Part shown: piece by piece, positions 25,306 through 40,400 of the stretch
Layout of the letters: every line of letters begins with the position of its first letter
How positions within the stretch are numbered: the stretch's first letter is position 1
From: Trogon surrucura
Lineage: Eukaryota; Chordata; Aves; Trogoniformes; Trogonidae
DNA length: 64,000 nt
Reading direction: 5' to 3'
NCBI GenBank assembly: GCA_020746105.1
Contig: CM036618.1
Coordinates: forward strand, 20,081,001 to 20,145,000
Position numbers and translations under genes: made by a program
Notes under the pieces: model-generated
Told to the model about the DNA's origin: nothing
Database searches by the model: none
What the model saw: only the letters and a program-made list of their open reading frames with translations

Positions 25306-28300
25306 CCATAAAACTGGATTGTACAAAATAGTTAAAATATTCAAAGCAACTGCTAGAAAAAAACAAAGTCAAGAGAGGTAAGAGCAAGAAAATGGAGAGG
25401 ACATTTTAGAAACAAAAGAATTCCAAACCGACATTTTAGAATTCCAAAAATGACATTAGTTCATTATTAGAGCTGGTAAAATTCTCATTAATGATTGCAA
25501 GACCTTAGGAAAGGCAGAGGTGTTCAGTAAATAAATCTCTTGTGCCCTTGGGAAAAGCTTGATAAGACTTAAATGATGATTTTTATTTCAGCCATTAGAA
25601 AGGAAACATGGAATATTAGTTTAAAAAAGATGTGCAGGCTAAGTAGTTCTGGAAAACTTGTATAAAAGAAGCTTTAAATAGATATACTATCTGGTTATGC
25701 ACCAGCCATTTCCCACACCTCTGTCTCCATGTAGGTGAAATCTAAGCACACGATCTTGTTATCCAAGGTGCAAGAAGGATCTGGGGTGTCTCCTGGTGTT
25801 CTCTTGCAGGTAAGGTTAGATGTGGCCTTTGAAAAGGAATTGCCGATGGCAGAGGCAATTGCAATGGCAGGATCAAAAAGGTCATCCTCAGGTGTATAAT
25901 TACAGAAGGTGAAGCAGTAGCAAGGAGGTCAGATTGCATCTGCATTTGGCAACAGTGCAGCCTCTGTTGGAATGCTAACTTCTTTCGTCCGACCACATTT
26001 CAGGGATGTTAGAGATTGTAAAGGCCTCATAGGAAAGTTTCAAGGACTTACAAAAAATGCAATGTTTCACTGTAGAAATAAAACAGGTGATCAGTTTGAC
26101 TTAAAGAACTGAAGGACAAAGCATTACTTGATCACATTATATATACTTTATCAAATTTCTGTTGCCCATGTAGAGTGGAAGTTTAAAAAGATGTCTCCTG
26201 AATCTTAAAACCAACTCACAATGAGGTTAATAGGCGGAACTTGAAGCTAGACATGTTTGGTTAGTTTTCAGAAGACAGTCTTTAGACAGAAGGGAAACTG
26301 TTTCATGGATTCTTTATTATAGAGGATGTTATACTAGATGATCACAGTGGGCTTACACGTTAATCTTAGTGTGTAAAAGATGTTTGAAAACAAATGTTTG
26401 AAACAAAAATTTGCAAGAAGAACTCTTTCTATTCCCAACCTTTTCACCTGCACAAGCCAGGTCATGTGTTGAAAAAATGGCCATTTATTCCTCTGCATCT
26501 CCCTCCGGTACTCATCTGCAGTGTGTTGCATCCAGCCCCACACTAATAAGCTTAAGTCATTAGGCTTAATACGTCAGCAGATACAAGGAAGATCAGAATC
26601 TCACCCTACAATCATCCCATATGAACACTACATCTTGATATCCAACTAGTCAGAAGTAATTTTGCATATATTACCATAACTTAGCAACACACCTATACAA
26701 AACAAGGTGTATATGTAAATAAACTATGTATCAGCACCAGATCAGTACACAGATAAGAATAAATCATTCTAATGTGGTTTTCTGAAAATTCATGAAGATG
26801 CAGAGAAAACTGTCTGCTTCACTGATAGTATTATTTTCCTTGAGTGTTTCTAATCATAACTAAATCCCATCACATTGTTGCTCAGAAAATTTAGTATAGG
26901 GATAGTTTTCACATAAAAGTATTGTATTATTAGCTCAAATTCTACAGTTTTTCTACATTAGCAATACCAAATGTGATAAGATTGTTTTAACACAATAATG
27001 ACAGACAAGCTGGTCATTTGTTTGATATGTTCTGTGCAGAGGTTTCAGATTGTTTTCTTCTTAGTTGATGGATCAGTTTTAGACTAAGAGAAACAGATTA
27101 TGGATAGAATAACAGCACAGTGAAATTAGCAAATTGTTTAAGGAAGAAAGAGAAACAAAAGACTTTTTCAAAACTCTGGAGAAAAACGTTGGTTTAAGTG
27201 TCATGCCAAAAAAAAATCAGCATTACATTTAACATTTTCACTATATTCCCACAAGAAGAATACTGACTCCAGGACCAAGATACATAAGTATGAATAAAAC
27301 AGAGGGGCATGGGAAACAGAAATAGGGTACAAACTCACTTTCACAAAAAAAAAGTTGAATCAACCTTTATACTCTACCAATAAGACGAGAGTTTTCCAGG
27401 TCTATCTCTATCTTCAACAGGGACTGTGCTTTATAACTCCAGCTTTTAGTCTCTTAGAAAGGGGAATTTACTTTCATATTAAATAACAATAACTAGGAGA
27501 GGGTTTATATATACGAGCGTTTGTATTCTTAAGTGTTTCATTTATAGAATTCAAAGAAACAACCATGTCTTCCTGTAAACTTTACTGCATATGTCAGACA
27601 AGGCTTAAAACACATCCTGAGTTAAAAAGCAGAAATCCGTTTTATGGCACTATCTACCCACTCTTAGTTAGTCCTGAATTAACTATATAGAAATTTACCT
27701 GAAAAGAAAATGGACAAGCACTTAAGGATGAAACCATTTGGAGTACAACCTTTGGGTGAGACATTCTCTGTGCCTCAGTTATCCATCAATATTAGAGGTC
27801 ATAACTTTTCTAAAGTAGAGAAAATTTCAGTGCAAAAGAACAGGGCAAGAGCAGTTGCATCATTATGAGGTGGATTCTTTGGAAACTCTGGTGATTCTGT
27901 CTGGACATCATTGAGCAATACCTGCAGCTAGATGAACTGTATTAGATTTCAGCACGTCACAAATAAATGTAATCCGGTGTGCAGTGACCCCTTTGTGATC
28001 TGAATGTCCCCGCTAATGAAAAAAGTTGTATGCAGGAACAAAATAATCTGAAATGTACTGCTGAGTCTTGTAAAATAAATATACATTCTTGTATTCCATG
28101 AATTGTTTTTCAAATGAAGACTTACAATGCTGCATATTTATTTATTTTAAAGTAAATCTCTGAGACAGGAATATCCTGCGGGAAGTCATGGTAGGAGAAA
28201 AGGCCATGGGCTAGGACTAAAACAATGTTTTGAGCAATGATATTTTCATAAGTGAATTTCTCTTCTTAGCTATTTGACGACTTACAAAATGTTTCTATCA

Positions 28301-30411
28301 CCAGTGAGAAAAAAAAAATTTTTCTAACTCAGAGCACATTTTCCTAAAGAGAGCTGATTATAAAGAGAAGAAAACCAAGTCTAAACAGGCTGCCACTGCT
28401 GTTGTGTAAAAAATACATAATGATAACAATAATATTAAATATATCTAAATTCAAGTGGAAGAGATTGTCTATTTCTTTATGTTTATGTAAGCATGTGGAA
28501 GTGAAGCAAAAATAAGTGATATGGGGAAAGTATCTTTGTTTGCTTTAATGGGGATATTTTATTCCCATAATACCTATCTCCTCTGTACTTATCATGAAAG
28601 CTATAAATACAAAAATCATTCAACTTTTTAAACTTTTCCATATGTTTTCCCACACATGTTGGAAGAGATCATAGCACTTGAAGTTCAGTATTCTGTTTTA
28701 AAGTTGAAATATTTTCACAAAATTAGTCAATGCAGTCTGATTTACAGAGAGTCCAGGTAATCCCATATCCTGATTCAATTATTGAAAAAGTATCACTGTA
28801 TCCTTACCAGGGAGAAAATTTTAGTGCCTTGCTCTTGTGCCAGAACTGCCTTCTGTTCCTGTTGTGTTTACTTTTTTAACTTTAAAGTGGGTCTTAAGAA
28901 CAGAGTAACCTGTAAGCTTGAAGCAATCAAGAAAACAGTGGCCTAGAGTGAAAACCAAACCAAATTGACAGTAGAATAACAAATTGCAGGATGAAATTGT
29001 ATATAGGAATCATTTTTCACCAATAACTTCCCTTCTGAATTGGGGAAAGTGTGCAATAACATTATGGATTATTTCTGGAAAAAAAGAAAAGAAAGATACG
29101 TCCTATAGAGATGCACTTGTAGAATGTGGGGAAAGACAAGAAATTTAAAAGCAGCACAAAATCAGTAAGTTCAAGGAACCATCATCTAAGGGAAGAAAAT
29201 CACTGTGGAGTCCAGTGATAGCAAAATACTGCCTTTATTTCTATATCAGCTATGTGTAGTTTCACATATACACTAATACTTGTTAAAAATTCTAATTTTC
29301 CAACTTTCAGGCTTCTTTTTCCACATTCTTCATTTACACAAGAATGAAACAAATACAACCAAATTGAAACAAGACTGTTTTACATCCCCTCTGCATTGAT
29401 GCAAAAACCTTTACAGTGGAAAATCACATCCCTGATATTCAATAAAACAACACACATGGGAGCAAACTAACCAACAAGGCAGAATAAAAAGGTAGGTAAG
29501 TGGACATAGTCTAGTTTTCTGACCTTCAAATAGTTCTAAATGTCCTGCAATCACTGCTGCTCCCCACAATCTTCCTACATCAGAGAAAGCAAAAATTTGT
29601 GCTGTGGATATGGTTCTTCTGACTGTGTGCAATACTTAATGTGCTTGTAGAAGACAGTTTTGTACTTCCTTCGTCTAAAAATCTTATCATGTATTTTACT
29701 ATTTCTTCTTCACATTAGTGGAATTAAGTATTTTGACTTTTTTTATATTTCACACAACAATTTCTAATAATCTCTTTAATGCATAATTTTGGAAAGTATG
29801 TTGTTAAAAAAATAATCCACTGGGTTTTGATCAAAGCTCAGTGATATCTGATCAGGCCAGATAACAGTCCCTGAATGGCTGTCAGATTGCAGATATCTGA
29901 GATCTCCATGCCAAACCGTGATCAGTATGCGGCTCCATTAATCTACCCCTTTCCATTCTTTTCATATGTCATATAATAACGGTAATGAACCAAGAAGTGA
30001 GTATTTGTGGACTGCACAATAGACATAAACAATTTGTCATTTTCTGTTTAATTAAAGAACAACAATAAGAAGAAAATTATCCATAATGGTCCAGAGTCTA
30101 CTGAAGGATTCAAGATTAACATGCAGCTAAATGACTGTGAGGCCCACAGTGTCCTCCACAGATGAGCACCAGCAGAATAAAGCAACCCTGGTGCAAGAAA
30201 GGAAAAATTCTGTGAGGGATGCTGGCACAAATTTGAGTTATGACAGATATGTGAAAAAAGTACAACTTACAGTTTGAGAACCAAGAGGCAGAAAGCAAAA
30301 GGAAATAGTTAAAGAAAAAAAACGGATTTTTGGCACAACATTTCCTCTGAATGCACAGAGAAGCACCTACATGTGTGCATAGACTGTGTTCTGTGAAATG
30401 AATTAACCACT

Positions 30412-30468
30412 GGGGAAAAAAAAAAAAAAGGAAAAAAAAAAGAAAGGAAAAAAAGAAAGAAAAGAAAT
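30412..30468 (+). repeat. polypurine tract (GAAA)n-like
   Basis: About 57 bases contain only A and G (GGGG, then A runs with GG and GAAAG interruptions). It is a low-complexity tract that could form unusual structures; no function is implied. Confidence 0.85.
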
Positions 30469-32741
30469 CCTACCACATAATTAGCAACCAGTTTAATTGC
30501 AGGCACTGACCTGCACTTTCTGACAACACCCTCCGGTCATGTTTTTAATGGGCTTTGACTGTGTCTCTAAACCCAGCCAGAAACACGGTAAGGTGCAGAG
30601 CACAGCAGGACCTCTCCAGGAGCATCATGTCAGTGCCTGGACCCATTTTTGCAGCTGGCTGGTGCTGCCACACATCGGTGTGGGATCATCTCAAACAGTC
30701 AGGACAATGCGTCCTGTCTTTATTCTTTCCAGGATCAGAACGTTTGATTTTTTCTCAGGAGATGCCACCATAGCAAGAGCAAAGATTTAAATTGCATTTC
30801 TTCCCACACTGTATTGGCTAAGATGTACTTTATTCATGGCTTGCGCCAAGAAACGAGACTATAAACTCATGTTGCATGTGAAAGCACGGCACAGAAGTCA
30901 TGCTTGAACGGGAAAGAAGCCCCAGGAAATTTAACTTCTATGTGAACTGTACCTACCTTTTAAAAAGGCTGCTTTCTATCAAACTCAAAAATGCAGAGGA
31001 AGTGATGGAACAAGCTGAGGAAGCACGGGGAAGACTGTGTTACTTCTCTAGAAATCCCTCAACTTGCAGAAAAAAAAACAGAACACGAGATAATAGTGAC
31101 AATGTTGGTGCACCGTAGGATCTTGTGCAACATTTTATGTAACTGAATCCAAGGCATATATCCAAATCCCAGAATGGAAACAGGTATAGAACCCAACATA
31201 TATGGGGAAAAGAATTAATAACAGGTCACTTTAGCTAAGAAAAAGAAAGCTAAATGATAAAAGATGAATTATAAACTTATGGCTATGAGCATTAATATTT
31301 GATCAGATTATATGTGATTATAATCCTGGGAATCTGTGAATATTTCAAACCCCAAACTAGTATAATCCAAATATCCACAAAAAAGTCCAGACAGGTAATG
31401 TGGCTAATTACAGAGTGATGGTTTTCTTCCTTTTGTATTATTCAGTCAGTGTTAACAGACTGTTCAAAGAAAAACATTGTGAGCACATTCTTGTATAATA
31501 CTGGATCTTGTCATAAAGTTAGTGAAGACTATGCAATCATTAATGCAAAATATTACCCATACTTAGATAATTTTCAATCTCCCTCCCTGTTTTATTAATA
31601 GCATGGTGACTTCATATGTAAACAGGGAGAAAGCTCCATAATAATTGCAAGATAGTGGATGATTGGAAAATACTGTTTCAATAATAGAAGAAGATTTGAT
31701 TCTTTGTAAATACAGCTGCGTTTGTCAAAGCACAATGGCTAATGGCAAAATTGTACCACTTTTAATGCCATTTTTCTACCATTGATAATCACCCCCACAG
31801 AAATGGGTATGAAATTAAGCACGAAGCTGCACTCAACCCAGTACAGTGTGTCAGTTTAATCTGTAGATGAAGATTTACATTAAAAACACCAGGCTGAGAA
31901 CTGTGTTGTTTGAGCTTTTCCCAACCCTCTTCTGGCACAGGACATAGGGGCTTTACACAGGCACAGATCATCTACTGAAACCTATGTGCCGGACTTCTCA
32001 GATGTACAGGGTTTTTTTGTGTAACTCCTAAGGCATATGTCAGTTGGAATGGCCAGCTGTCATCATAAGAGAGCAAATTAAAAAAAAAAAATTAAAAGGA
32101 AAATGTTTGTTAGGATTGAAAGATTCACCCATTGCGTGCCTGGACACACCTTTATTGAAAGAGTCCCAACTGAAAAATCTTCCAGAGGAAATGTATCCTA
32201 AACCCCCTTTTAAGAGGGAATGTATCTTAAATCTTCCAGTGTCCAGTGCTTATACAGATAAATATCAACTTCCTTAACTTGCATTTGACTGGCACAAGTC
32301 AGTATAAGACTCCCCTCTAGCTTTTCAATATTTACTCATTAGAAGTTGCACATATCTCTGGAATTTCTGTGAAGTCCAGAGGACTATAGTTACCTGAAAA
32401 CTGCTTTAAAGGAAAAAAAAAAAAGAAAGGGACCTACTCCCTCATATTTTCATATGGAGCCCTTAATTACTCCATGCAGAGAATTATATAGCCTCCTCAG
32501 GCTGGGACAGAACAAGACATAATCTCTAAAATGTGGATGCTTAATCTTTATTAATTCCTGAAGAGCACTCCCTGGGTCCTTTAGACCTGTCTGCTCTACT
32601 ACATTCTTCACCAAGCACTCAGATAGAACATTTTGCTTCAGAAAATGAGAAGTTGGTATGAAGTTTTCTGCCTGGGTGAAACACTATGAAACAAGACATT
32701 CCTATTACACATAGACTTTTAACTTCCACACTTTGCCATTT

Positions 32742-32795
32742 AAACAAAACCAAAACCAAAGCCAAAACCAAAAAAAAGCCAACCAAAAATCTCAA
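32742..32795 (+). repeat. (CAAAAC)n-like A/C-rich tract
   Basis: AAACAAAACCAAAACCAAAG and variants, followed by further CCAA-type repeats. A simple repeat. Confidence 0.75.
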
Positions 32796-34389
32796 CCCCC
32801 AAAACTCCACACCATCGACAACAAAAAAACCCTGAACACTAAAGTGCTAGTAAAAATGTCTCTACACATTTTATTTTTTCCCCAAGTCTTTAGTATAAAC
32901 TTCTGCAATTAATATAGTATTCCTTTTTAATAACTATCACACTTCCTTTTTTTCTTCTGTGTTCTATAGACTATTGTCTTTAATGTTTATAAGCAGAAGA
33001 AATGCAAAGCTGTGCACTTTATATACATAAAAAAAGGCTTCAGCAAAGCATAATTATAGCAGAGAAACAGAACATGCAAATAAATTGGTATTCAAATATG
33101 GTACAGTTGATATGGTACCTTCAAATTTCTTGCCATTCCTAGTTTCTAAACTCCAGGAACACTGTGCAAGCTGAAGCAGTATCTTTCACCAGCATGTTGG
33201 TGCTCATATTACATAAACAGTACTTGGCTGCTTTTTTCCTTAGGAGCATCTGCTCAGTTGACAGTCCCCAGTGTACCAGCTTTGTTTTGTCCAAGGCACC
33301 AGTGATGAGTAATGGATCTGGCTAATCCTGATAATGTATGATGTAATTGTCAGAGGGGTTTAATTATCAGAACGTTACATGTGGGATTATTTTGTAGTAC
33401 AGTTTTTAGTTCACTTACAGACACTCCTAAATTTGCAAGACCTGTGGTAAGTCGTAGTTATCCATCATCTTAACACATCTCCCCTACCATGTTTAGAGGT
33501 GTAGAGACAGGGCACAGAAGCTCAGCTTGTTACTTACAAAAATAAATGATCTATATAATTCCATAAACTATCACCAGCACTTTTGGATATACCATAAATC
33601 CAACTTCTCCTGTCAGAAGTTAAAATAAAAATACCTGTAGGATTTCAAAGTCGTTAGGCAATCAGACAGGCTGTAAAAGTTCTTCTGTAACTAAAAGTGA
33701 TGATTAGTCAGTGCTGACCCTCTACCAGTGTTTTTAAGTCTAACCCTTGAATACCATTTTTCGTTGTTGTAGGAGATCTTCGGACTGAGGAAGTGAGATT
33801 GCTCTCTGCCTATCCTGTAACAGCACAGAAAAGATTCTATAACTTTGTAAGCTATTGTGGGACGTGGTGATGACTGTCATCCACAAGAAACAAAGGCAAA
33901 GACAACGTTGACTCTTTAAGTGAATAATCTCACATAGAGACTAGTGAGCTGCTAGGTAGGAAGAGCATTCAGTAGAGGAACTGGCAGTGCTGAGCACTCT
34001 GGAGTCTGGGTGACTGGGAACACTAGAATATGCCAAACAAAAAAAAGAAAAAAAAAAAGCACATAAAAGATGTATCTACATAACCTTTTTGCTCAACTGT
34101 CCTCCCAACCGGCATGAAACAAATCAGTTGTCTTAGACCTGAACTATCAATATTCTCTAAGTTCTTTCTGTCAAGAAATGCATCTTGTTACCAGCTCTAG
34201 TTGTGGCAGAACAACAATAAGTTAGCCCTCAGAAACCCTATCCACTTCAATAGGTAGGAACACAGAATGTAGAAGTACACCTATGATTAAACAGATAGAC
34301 AGGTCTAGGCTTTTAACTCCCTCGGTGCTAGTCCCAGCTTTGATGTTGACTTTAAGTCCCATCAAATGAACAACTGTATATCACCTTTT

Positions 34390-34457
34390 AAAAGAAAAGA
34401 AATAACAACAAAAAAAAACCCAAAAAACAAACAGCAAAAAACAAACCACAAAAACTC
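34390..34457 (+). repeat. A-rich low-complexity tract
   Basis: A runs punctuated by AAC, CCC and CAAAC, with a poly-T run immediately after (34467-34475). A simple repeat. Confidence 0.75.
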
Positions 34458-37400
34458 TTCTAGATTTTTTTTTTTGTAATTAGAGGAACTCGAAAATCCC
34501 AACTATTACTGGTGACCTATGGCTGTTAATAGTCTTCAAGATTTATATACCTGTATAAAGCATACCCAATAGCTGTCCCTTCATACCAAAAAGATCTATT
34601 TCTTTTGTCAAGGTTTATATCCTGACAAGTCAACAAATATGTGTTCAGGTCACTTCTGATGACTGGTTAAACTTTGTAACATGAGTAATTTTTGATGGAG
34701 ATGGCCCGATACCCACATACCATTCCTTTGATTGACAAAGGATTGCCATCAGTAGGTGCCAAAGAAAAGATGCAGAATGTAATAGCATTTATTGTTTCTC
34801 TGACTGTCTTATGCTGGTGAAACTTTAACCATTTCACCAGCATGTATACCAATTTATCAGTCATGGAATGATTTACATAAAGATGAGGCTTATCTTGCAA
34901 AGACAGCAGACGATAGAATAAGAAAGATGCTGTTATTTTTTCTTATATTATTTTGTTGCGTATAAACCCATCATTACAGAGACCCCAGGTAAAACATTTT
35001 TACCAGAGAAGTTTTCAAAAAAACTACCCGCGTCTTTGATTTGGATCTTCCTTTTGTGTAACATATAGGTTATATAAAATACACTATACCCTGAATTCTT
35101 CCTCAGATCTTTATGCACTTTTAAAATGTATATATTTAAAATTTATCCTGAAGATAGCGAATTTCATACTCTTGAAAATCATTACACTGCTGAGGAACAC
35201 TCACTTGGCAGCAATGGTCCATTTTTTAAGTTTTGGAAAGGCTTTAATAGTCTGAATGTCCATTTAATTTTCCTCTCTTCAAATGGCTACACCAATTTAT
35301 AATATGAATGTACTCCACAATCAATATAAAAATAGAAAATATTTTTTAAGTAGGGATTTACACTTGAAGGATTTGAGAATTGTTGTTCTTAATATGAATA
35401 CTACAAATACGATTGACTAGTGAGGGTTTTTCCTTTTCATAGCAGCAAAGCAAGCTGAATTTCTTCTAAATGCCTTGGCAAAACCTTAGGTAATTGTTAC
35501 ATTTGACTTGTTGTAGGAATAAATGCAATCTGATCAGCTCCAGTCTTGAATGATGAAGGTCTACAAGGCAGTGGTCTAGTTTTCTCCCCTTTGTGAAGCA
35601 ATATCTTTAAACTTTCACAAACTGTTCATCCTTTGGTCATTTGTCCTCACATGTTTCTGGAGCTCCTTGATTATAACATTACATGACATTACCTTTCTCC
35701 TCAGTCCCCTGCATATATAGAGAATCAGTCTGATCCTTCGGCACAGATTTAGAGATCAAGTCATTGTATCATGTGGCAATAACCTATGGCTGTGTGTACA
35801 GAATTTTTTTTTTAAAGGTACAATTTTACCATCTTTAATACCAGTAATGCCTCAGGGATTAGCAGTCTAATTTAATAGTAACTTGCAAGTCAAATGTGTT
35901 GAAAACTCGTCTCTGGAGAGCTGGTATTAACATCTTACTGTCTTCCAGCACTTTGAGTCCAGGTGTCTTCTAGGACTGCTGCTTTTCTACATAAATTCAA
36001 AATCTTGAACTTTTTAGCGTTTTATTTATGTTTCACTAACTTAGACTTCTTTCTACAGAAGATTTATGAAAATATTTAAGATATGTGATTTAGATCAATG
36101 TTCTTTCTGTCTTTAAACAAAAAAGTACAAAAAATAATTTAAAATATCAGCAAAGAAAAAGAAGTCTTTAGAATTCTTTCACACCAGATTAAAGTATACA
36201 TATTTTCCTAAAATATTTTAAAGACATTTCTGGTAACAAAGAAAAGGCACCAAATTGGATGAAGATTTATCTGTTGTGTTATAGCACACATACCAGATAT
36301 TTTCATAGTAATGAATAGGAGTTTTTGCAGCATTTGAGAACAACCCAGGACATCAAGCTTAAAAATTATAGCAAGATTCAAGAACCAAAATCAGAACTGT
36401 TTAAAGGTGACATTCATACCGACTAGTGTAAGCTTCTCCAATTATTTCATTTCACAGATCTGCCTTCTCACTTCTTATTGTCTAATGAAGACTTAGAGCT
36501 AAATTAGAAAACAGAGCTAAATTTTCTTGGATTCCTCAATGACTCGTGACAATACCATAACTCAGGCCTACAACATGAACACTGAACTGAAAGTAACTTT
36601 TGATAGAGTTAAGTGCAGTCCCTAACTCTAGCATCATGTAATCCCTTCATTAACTTGTCAAATTTAATTAAACCGTTAGGATCCCCTCCTGTGGCAGGGA
36701 CAGGGACTGAGATGTTCCAGCACATTACTGTTGTAAAATTTAGGGACTTTAGTTTAGATTTTAAATCTGATTGTTTTATACCCATTGTTCCTGTGCCAGC
36801 AGCATGTCTTAGCTTCAATAGTTTTTCTCCCTAGTCTACTACAGCAAAAATTGAGGGCATATCAGCTGCAGGGTATCCATGAATAAATAAGGGACAAGGA
36901 CGTGGATAGTGAAGCTGATCTCTCACTCTTATTAAACAACTAAATACCTCCCTCAGCATCTTCTTCTGCCTAAGGATCAAGCCCAAAATGTGCCCGTACA
37001 CATTTGTTCGATGTCATGCTTAAACCACAGAATTTCTTAGTGAATTCAGATATTTTCTGTCCATATGACCCAAATATTTTGTCAGTGCGTGTTTTATCAG
37101 TGTGTTATGCTTTTGGAATAGTGCACCAGTCTAGTTTCTTTCTCATACCTATGGCACAGAAAATAGCTACTTGACATGATCTGTTCTGTGTTCCATAGGA
37201 GTGCCACTGCCTCACTTGTGTATCAGGCACAATCTAACAACTGTCACAGTGATGGTGAATGAAGATAAACTACAAGCCTCATAACTGTGATCTGCTCACA
37301 TGTATAAAATTTATTCAGAGTTTATACTAGATTTTGTCCTAAGGAGTATCTCTGATACAGGAACAATATTTGCTTTGTTCTGAGCTAAACACACACAGTG

Positions 37401-40400
37401 AAGAACTTAATTCCAGTCTGGGCTCAAGATTTGGAGTGTGTGAAATGAAGGTTTTTGAGCACACCTTCTCATCCCACAGCTATCCCATTCACCAATCAGT
37501 CAAATAGGGACAGTGATGCTAACTCACATTTTAGAGCATGTCTTTAGAACAATTTTTCACTTAGTCAGGATTCATCTCTACCATTGGAATATTACCAACG
37601 TAAGGAGGGACACTTCCATGGTTTCATCCTGAGAGGTAATGTGTGTGCTCAATTTTCAGTTAGCTTGGCAGGCCATAATAGCATGTACTCTTTGTAACAT
37701 CTTCAGTAGTTTACACCATTTCTTCTCTGGTTTTGTCTCCTCAGAAGTCTATATCTGAGAATCTGTTCTTCATCATCTCTACAAAACTTATTCTGTACAA
37801 AATTGGATTACAAAGTGAAAAATCAAGTCTTGCAGATAGAGCTACAGAAGCAAGTGCCAGGATTAAACAGATAAGCAAATCCTATAAAATACCCCAGTCA
37901 AATACACTTTTCTCTTCTGCCATCAGTTCCCCTTACTCTCATCTTAGCAACAGAAGGCAGAAGACAAATAGGTTTAAAGGTTTTTTTTCTTTTTACAGCA
38001 AGCTTTTAAAAACAAACTTTATAACTTTCAACTGACACCACTATTTGCTGTATCCAATGGAATCTAAATAGAATTTTAGATAAAAGCCTTGTAGTTTCCC
38101 CAATCAGACTATGTCTTGTAAAGAACAAGAAGCCTCCTTAAGAACACAGAAAAGGCTAATGCTCTAAAACTACGTCAAAAGCAGGCGTTGTCATCAGACG
38201 TCATCATTATCATCTGTATTTGCAGAGGAGATGTTTTTAAGATGTATATGTCTCTCTGATTCTAAGGTATCTTTGTCTAGACACTACATGCGTCTACGTT
38301 ACCTTGTCATGCAAAGCAGGTGACCACAAGAAGTGAGACCATAAAAGAGGGGACTGCTGGACTTCTCATAGCGAATAGTCATCACAATGTGAGCACATAC
38401 CAGGTACTGAGGGCAAGCAGCTTTCTGTCTACTTTGTGTCTACCACTCAGAAAAGGATGGAAACAGATGGTTCCTGAAGTTACTTTAACTACAACAGTAC
38501 CATAAATCTAATGGAAATCTGATGTAGGGAGAGGTGGCAAAAACACTCATTTCTAGCTCTCACTTGATATTATGTAATACTGCACCCTTTCTTTTTACTG
38601 AATGTAATGTAGTTGAACATGAGATGATGCAATTAAACATGGCATTTCATTTCAGGATCAGGCATCCACTATCATTTTTTGTAGTAGGCATCAAAAAAGA
38701 TTTTCTACTCGAAGCAGTTTGTCATTATGAACTGACAGACTTAGATAATGGCATAGAGAATGAAAATTCCAGTTTGAGAAGGAACCTTAAATATTCTTTA
38801 TCTGTTCCATTTAGGAAATTCTTTAAAATTCCTCATTTTCTAAGAGAAAATTTGATATAGTTGATCATTACAGGTGTCTCTAAAAGCTCTTCTTTAAGAT
38901 GGAAATATAGCATATTATATCAACACGAAATATAATGTATGGAAACAAAAAGCCATCAGGAAGAGAAAAGTGTTTCAAAATTAGAAGTTTTTGCAATGCT
39001 AAAATACACCAGTTATTTTTTTTGACAGGAATCATTGATTTAAAAACATGTAGATACATATTTGCCGGTGGAATAACATAGTTGCATTCTTTGTGCCCTG
39101 TAGTCACACTTGAGGAGAGAAAAATATCATTATCTTTACTATCAGCTAGTTAATTCAGATTCCTAAAATAAGCTTGCACCATCAAACCTCAAACTAAAAC
39201 AGATGTAGTCATTAAAAATAACATTTACCATCATGTAACTGGATTTGAACCCAAACAGTACGAACAAGGTCACAAATCTATTGCACTATATTCAGCTGCT
39301 ACTGGAACATACATCTTATTTTCAAAAGTTGATGTAATCTCCAGAGCTCCTACAGACCAAAAGCATTCAGTAAGATTAAAGATGTATCTAACTGGATTTT
39401 TTTTTTTTTTCCTAGGAAGAGACAAATTCCTTCTGGCTACATGGGTCAGAATATTTATAAATGCAGTCACTACAGCTCCAGCCGCAGGTTAAGAAGTAGA
39501 GTTAACACTCTAAGGCACAGCACCATGCTAGCAGAGTCACACTGCTGATGCTGCTCGATTCGTTAACTGCATGGGTTGATCTGGCTTGTAGGAGAACTTT
39601 TCCTATGTTGCTAAAGCTGCTTAAGCACTGATCTCCTATTCAGGAGATTACACAGCCATACCTTGGCCTTAAACAAAAGCTTTCACCCATCTGCAGACAC
39701 AAGAACATCAATTACTGAACCAAATGTCATGGGGAGAAATCCCTGTGAGAGAAGTTACAGCAGCAAGGTCCCCAAGGAAGGAGAGCCTCAGAAAGTAATT
39801 CCCAGTGTAGTATTTCTTCTGCTGCTCCTGAAACTTTACATTCCTGAAATGAGTGAAACAATCATTCAACTAAGAAACCAAAAATAGGTATTTTTTTTCC
39901 TTCTCTGTGTTTTTTTTTCTCTACCCGCTGAGAGAAATAGTGAGAATGTGTCTCAAAAGGTTTAATTATGGAAGGGAATTGGGAGCTGTGAAGTTGTGAT
40001 CGATTTTGTTATCATTTTGGTAGTCTTTAAGTGCAACATAAGTCTATTTGCGTTCATCTTTTCCAATCAATTATTGCTGTAAATTGTAAGTCTATCAGTT
40101 ATTGATCTTTACATTCTTTTCTTAGATATTGTTCTTGAAGTAAATGGAACTTCAAAAAGAACAGCTACAAGAAATAAACTTAGTAAGTATACTACCACTA
40201 TTAGACGATCTAATTGTAAGTTTCTGAAACACACTACTTTTTAATAAATTAAGTTTTAAACAAGATGTCTGGGAAAAAAAAAAACAAACAAAACATTAAA
40301 AATTTAGCAGATTAGACAGTAAGGAAAAAAAGTACTTTCAGTTTAATTTTAAGTCTCCTAGTCTACTAGTACTCTTTACTGCTATGCATTTCCTCTTCCT

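Noticed and set aside
30900..31118. Lys/Arg-rich 72-codon frame as a small gene
   Set aside because: No recognised homologue, poly-A-derived lysine codons near its end, and no splice or promoter context.
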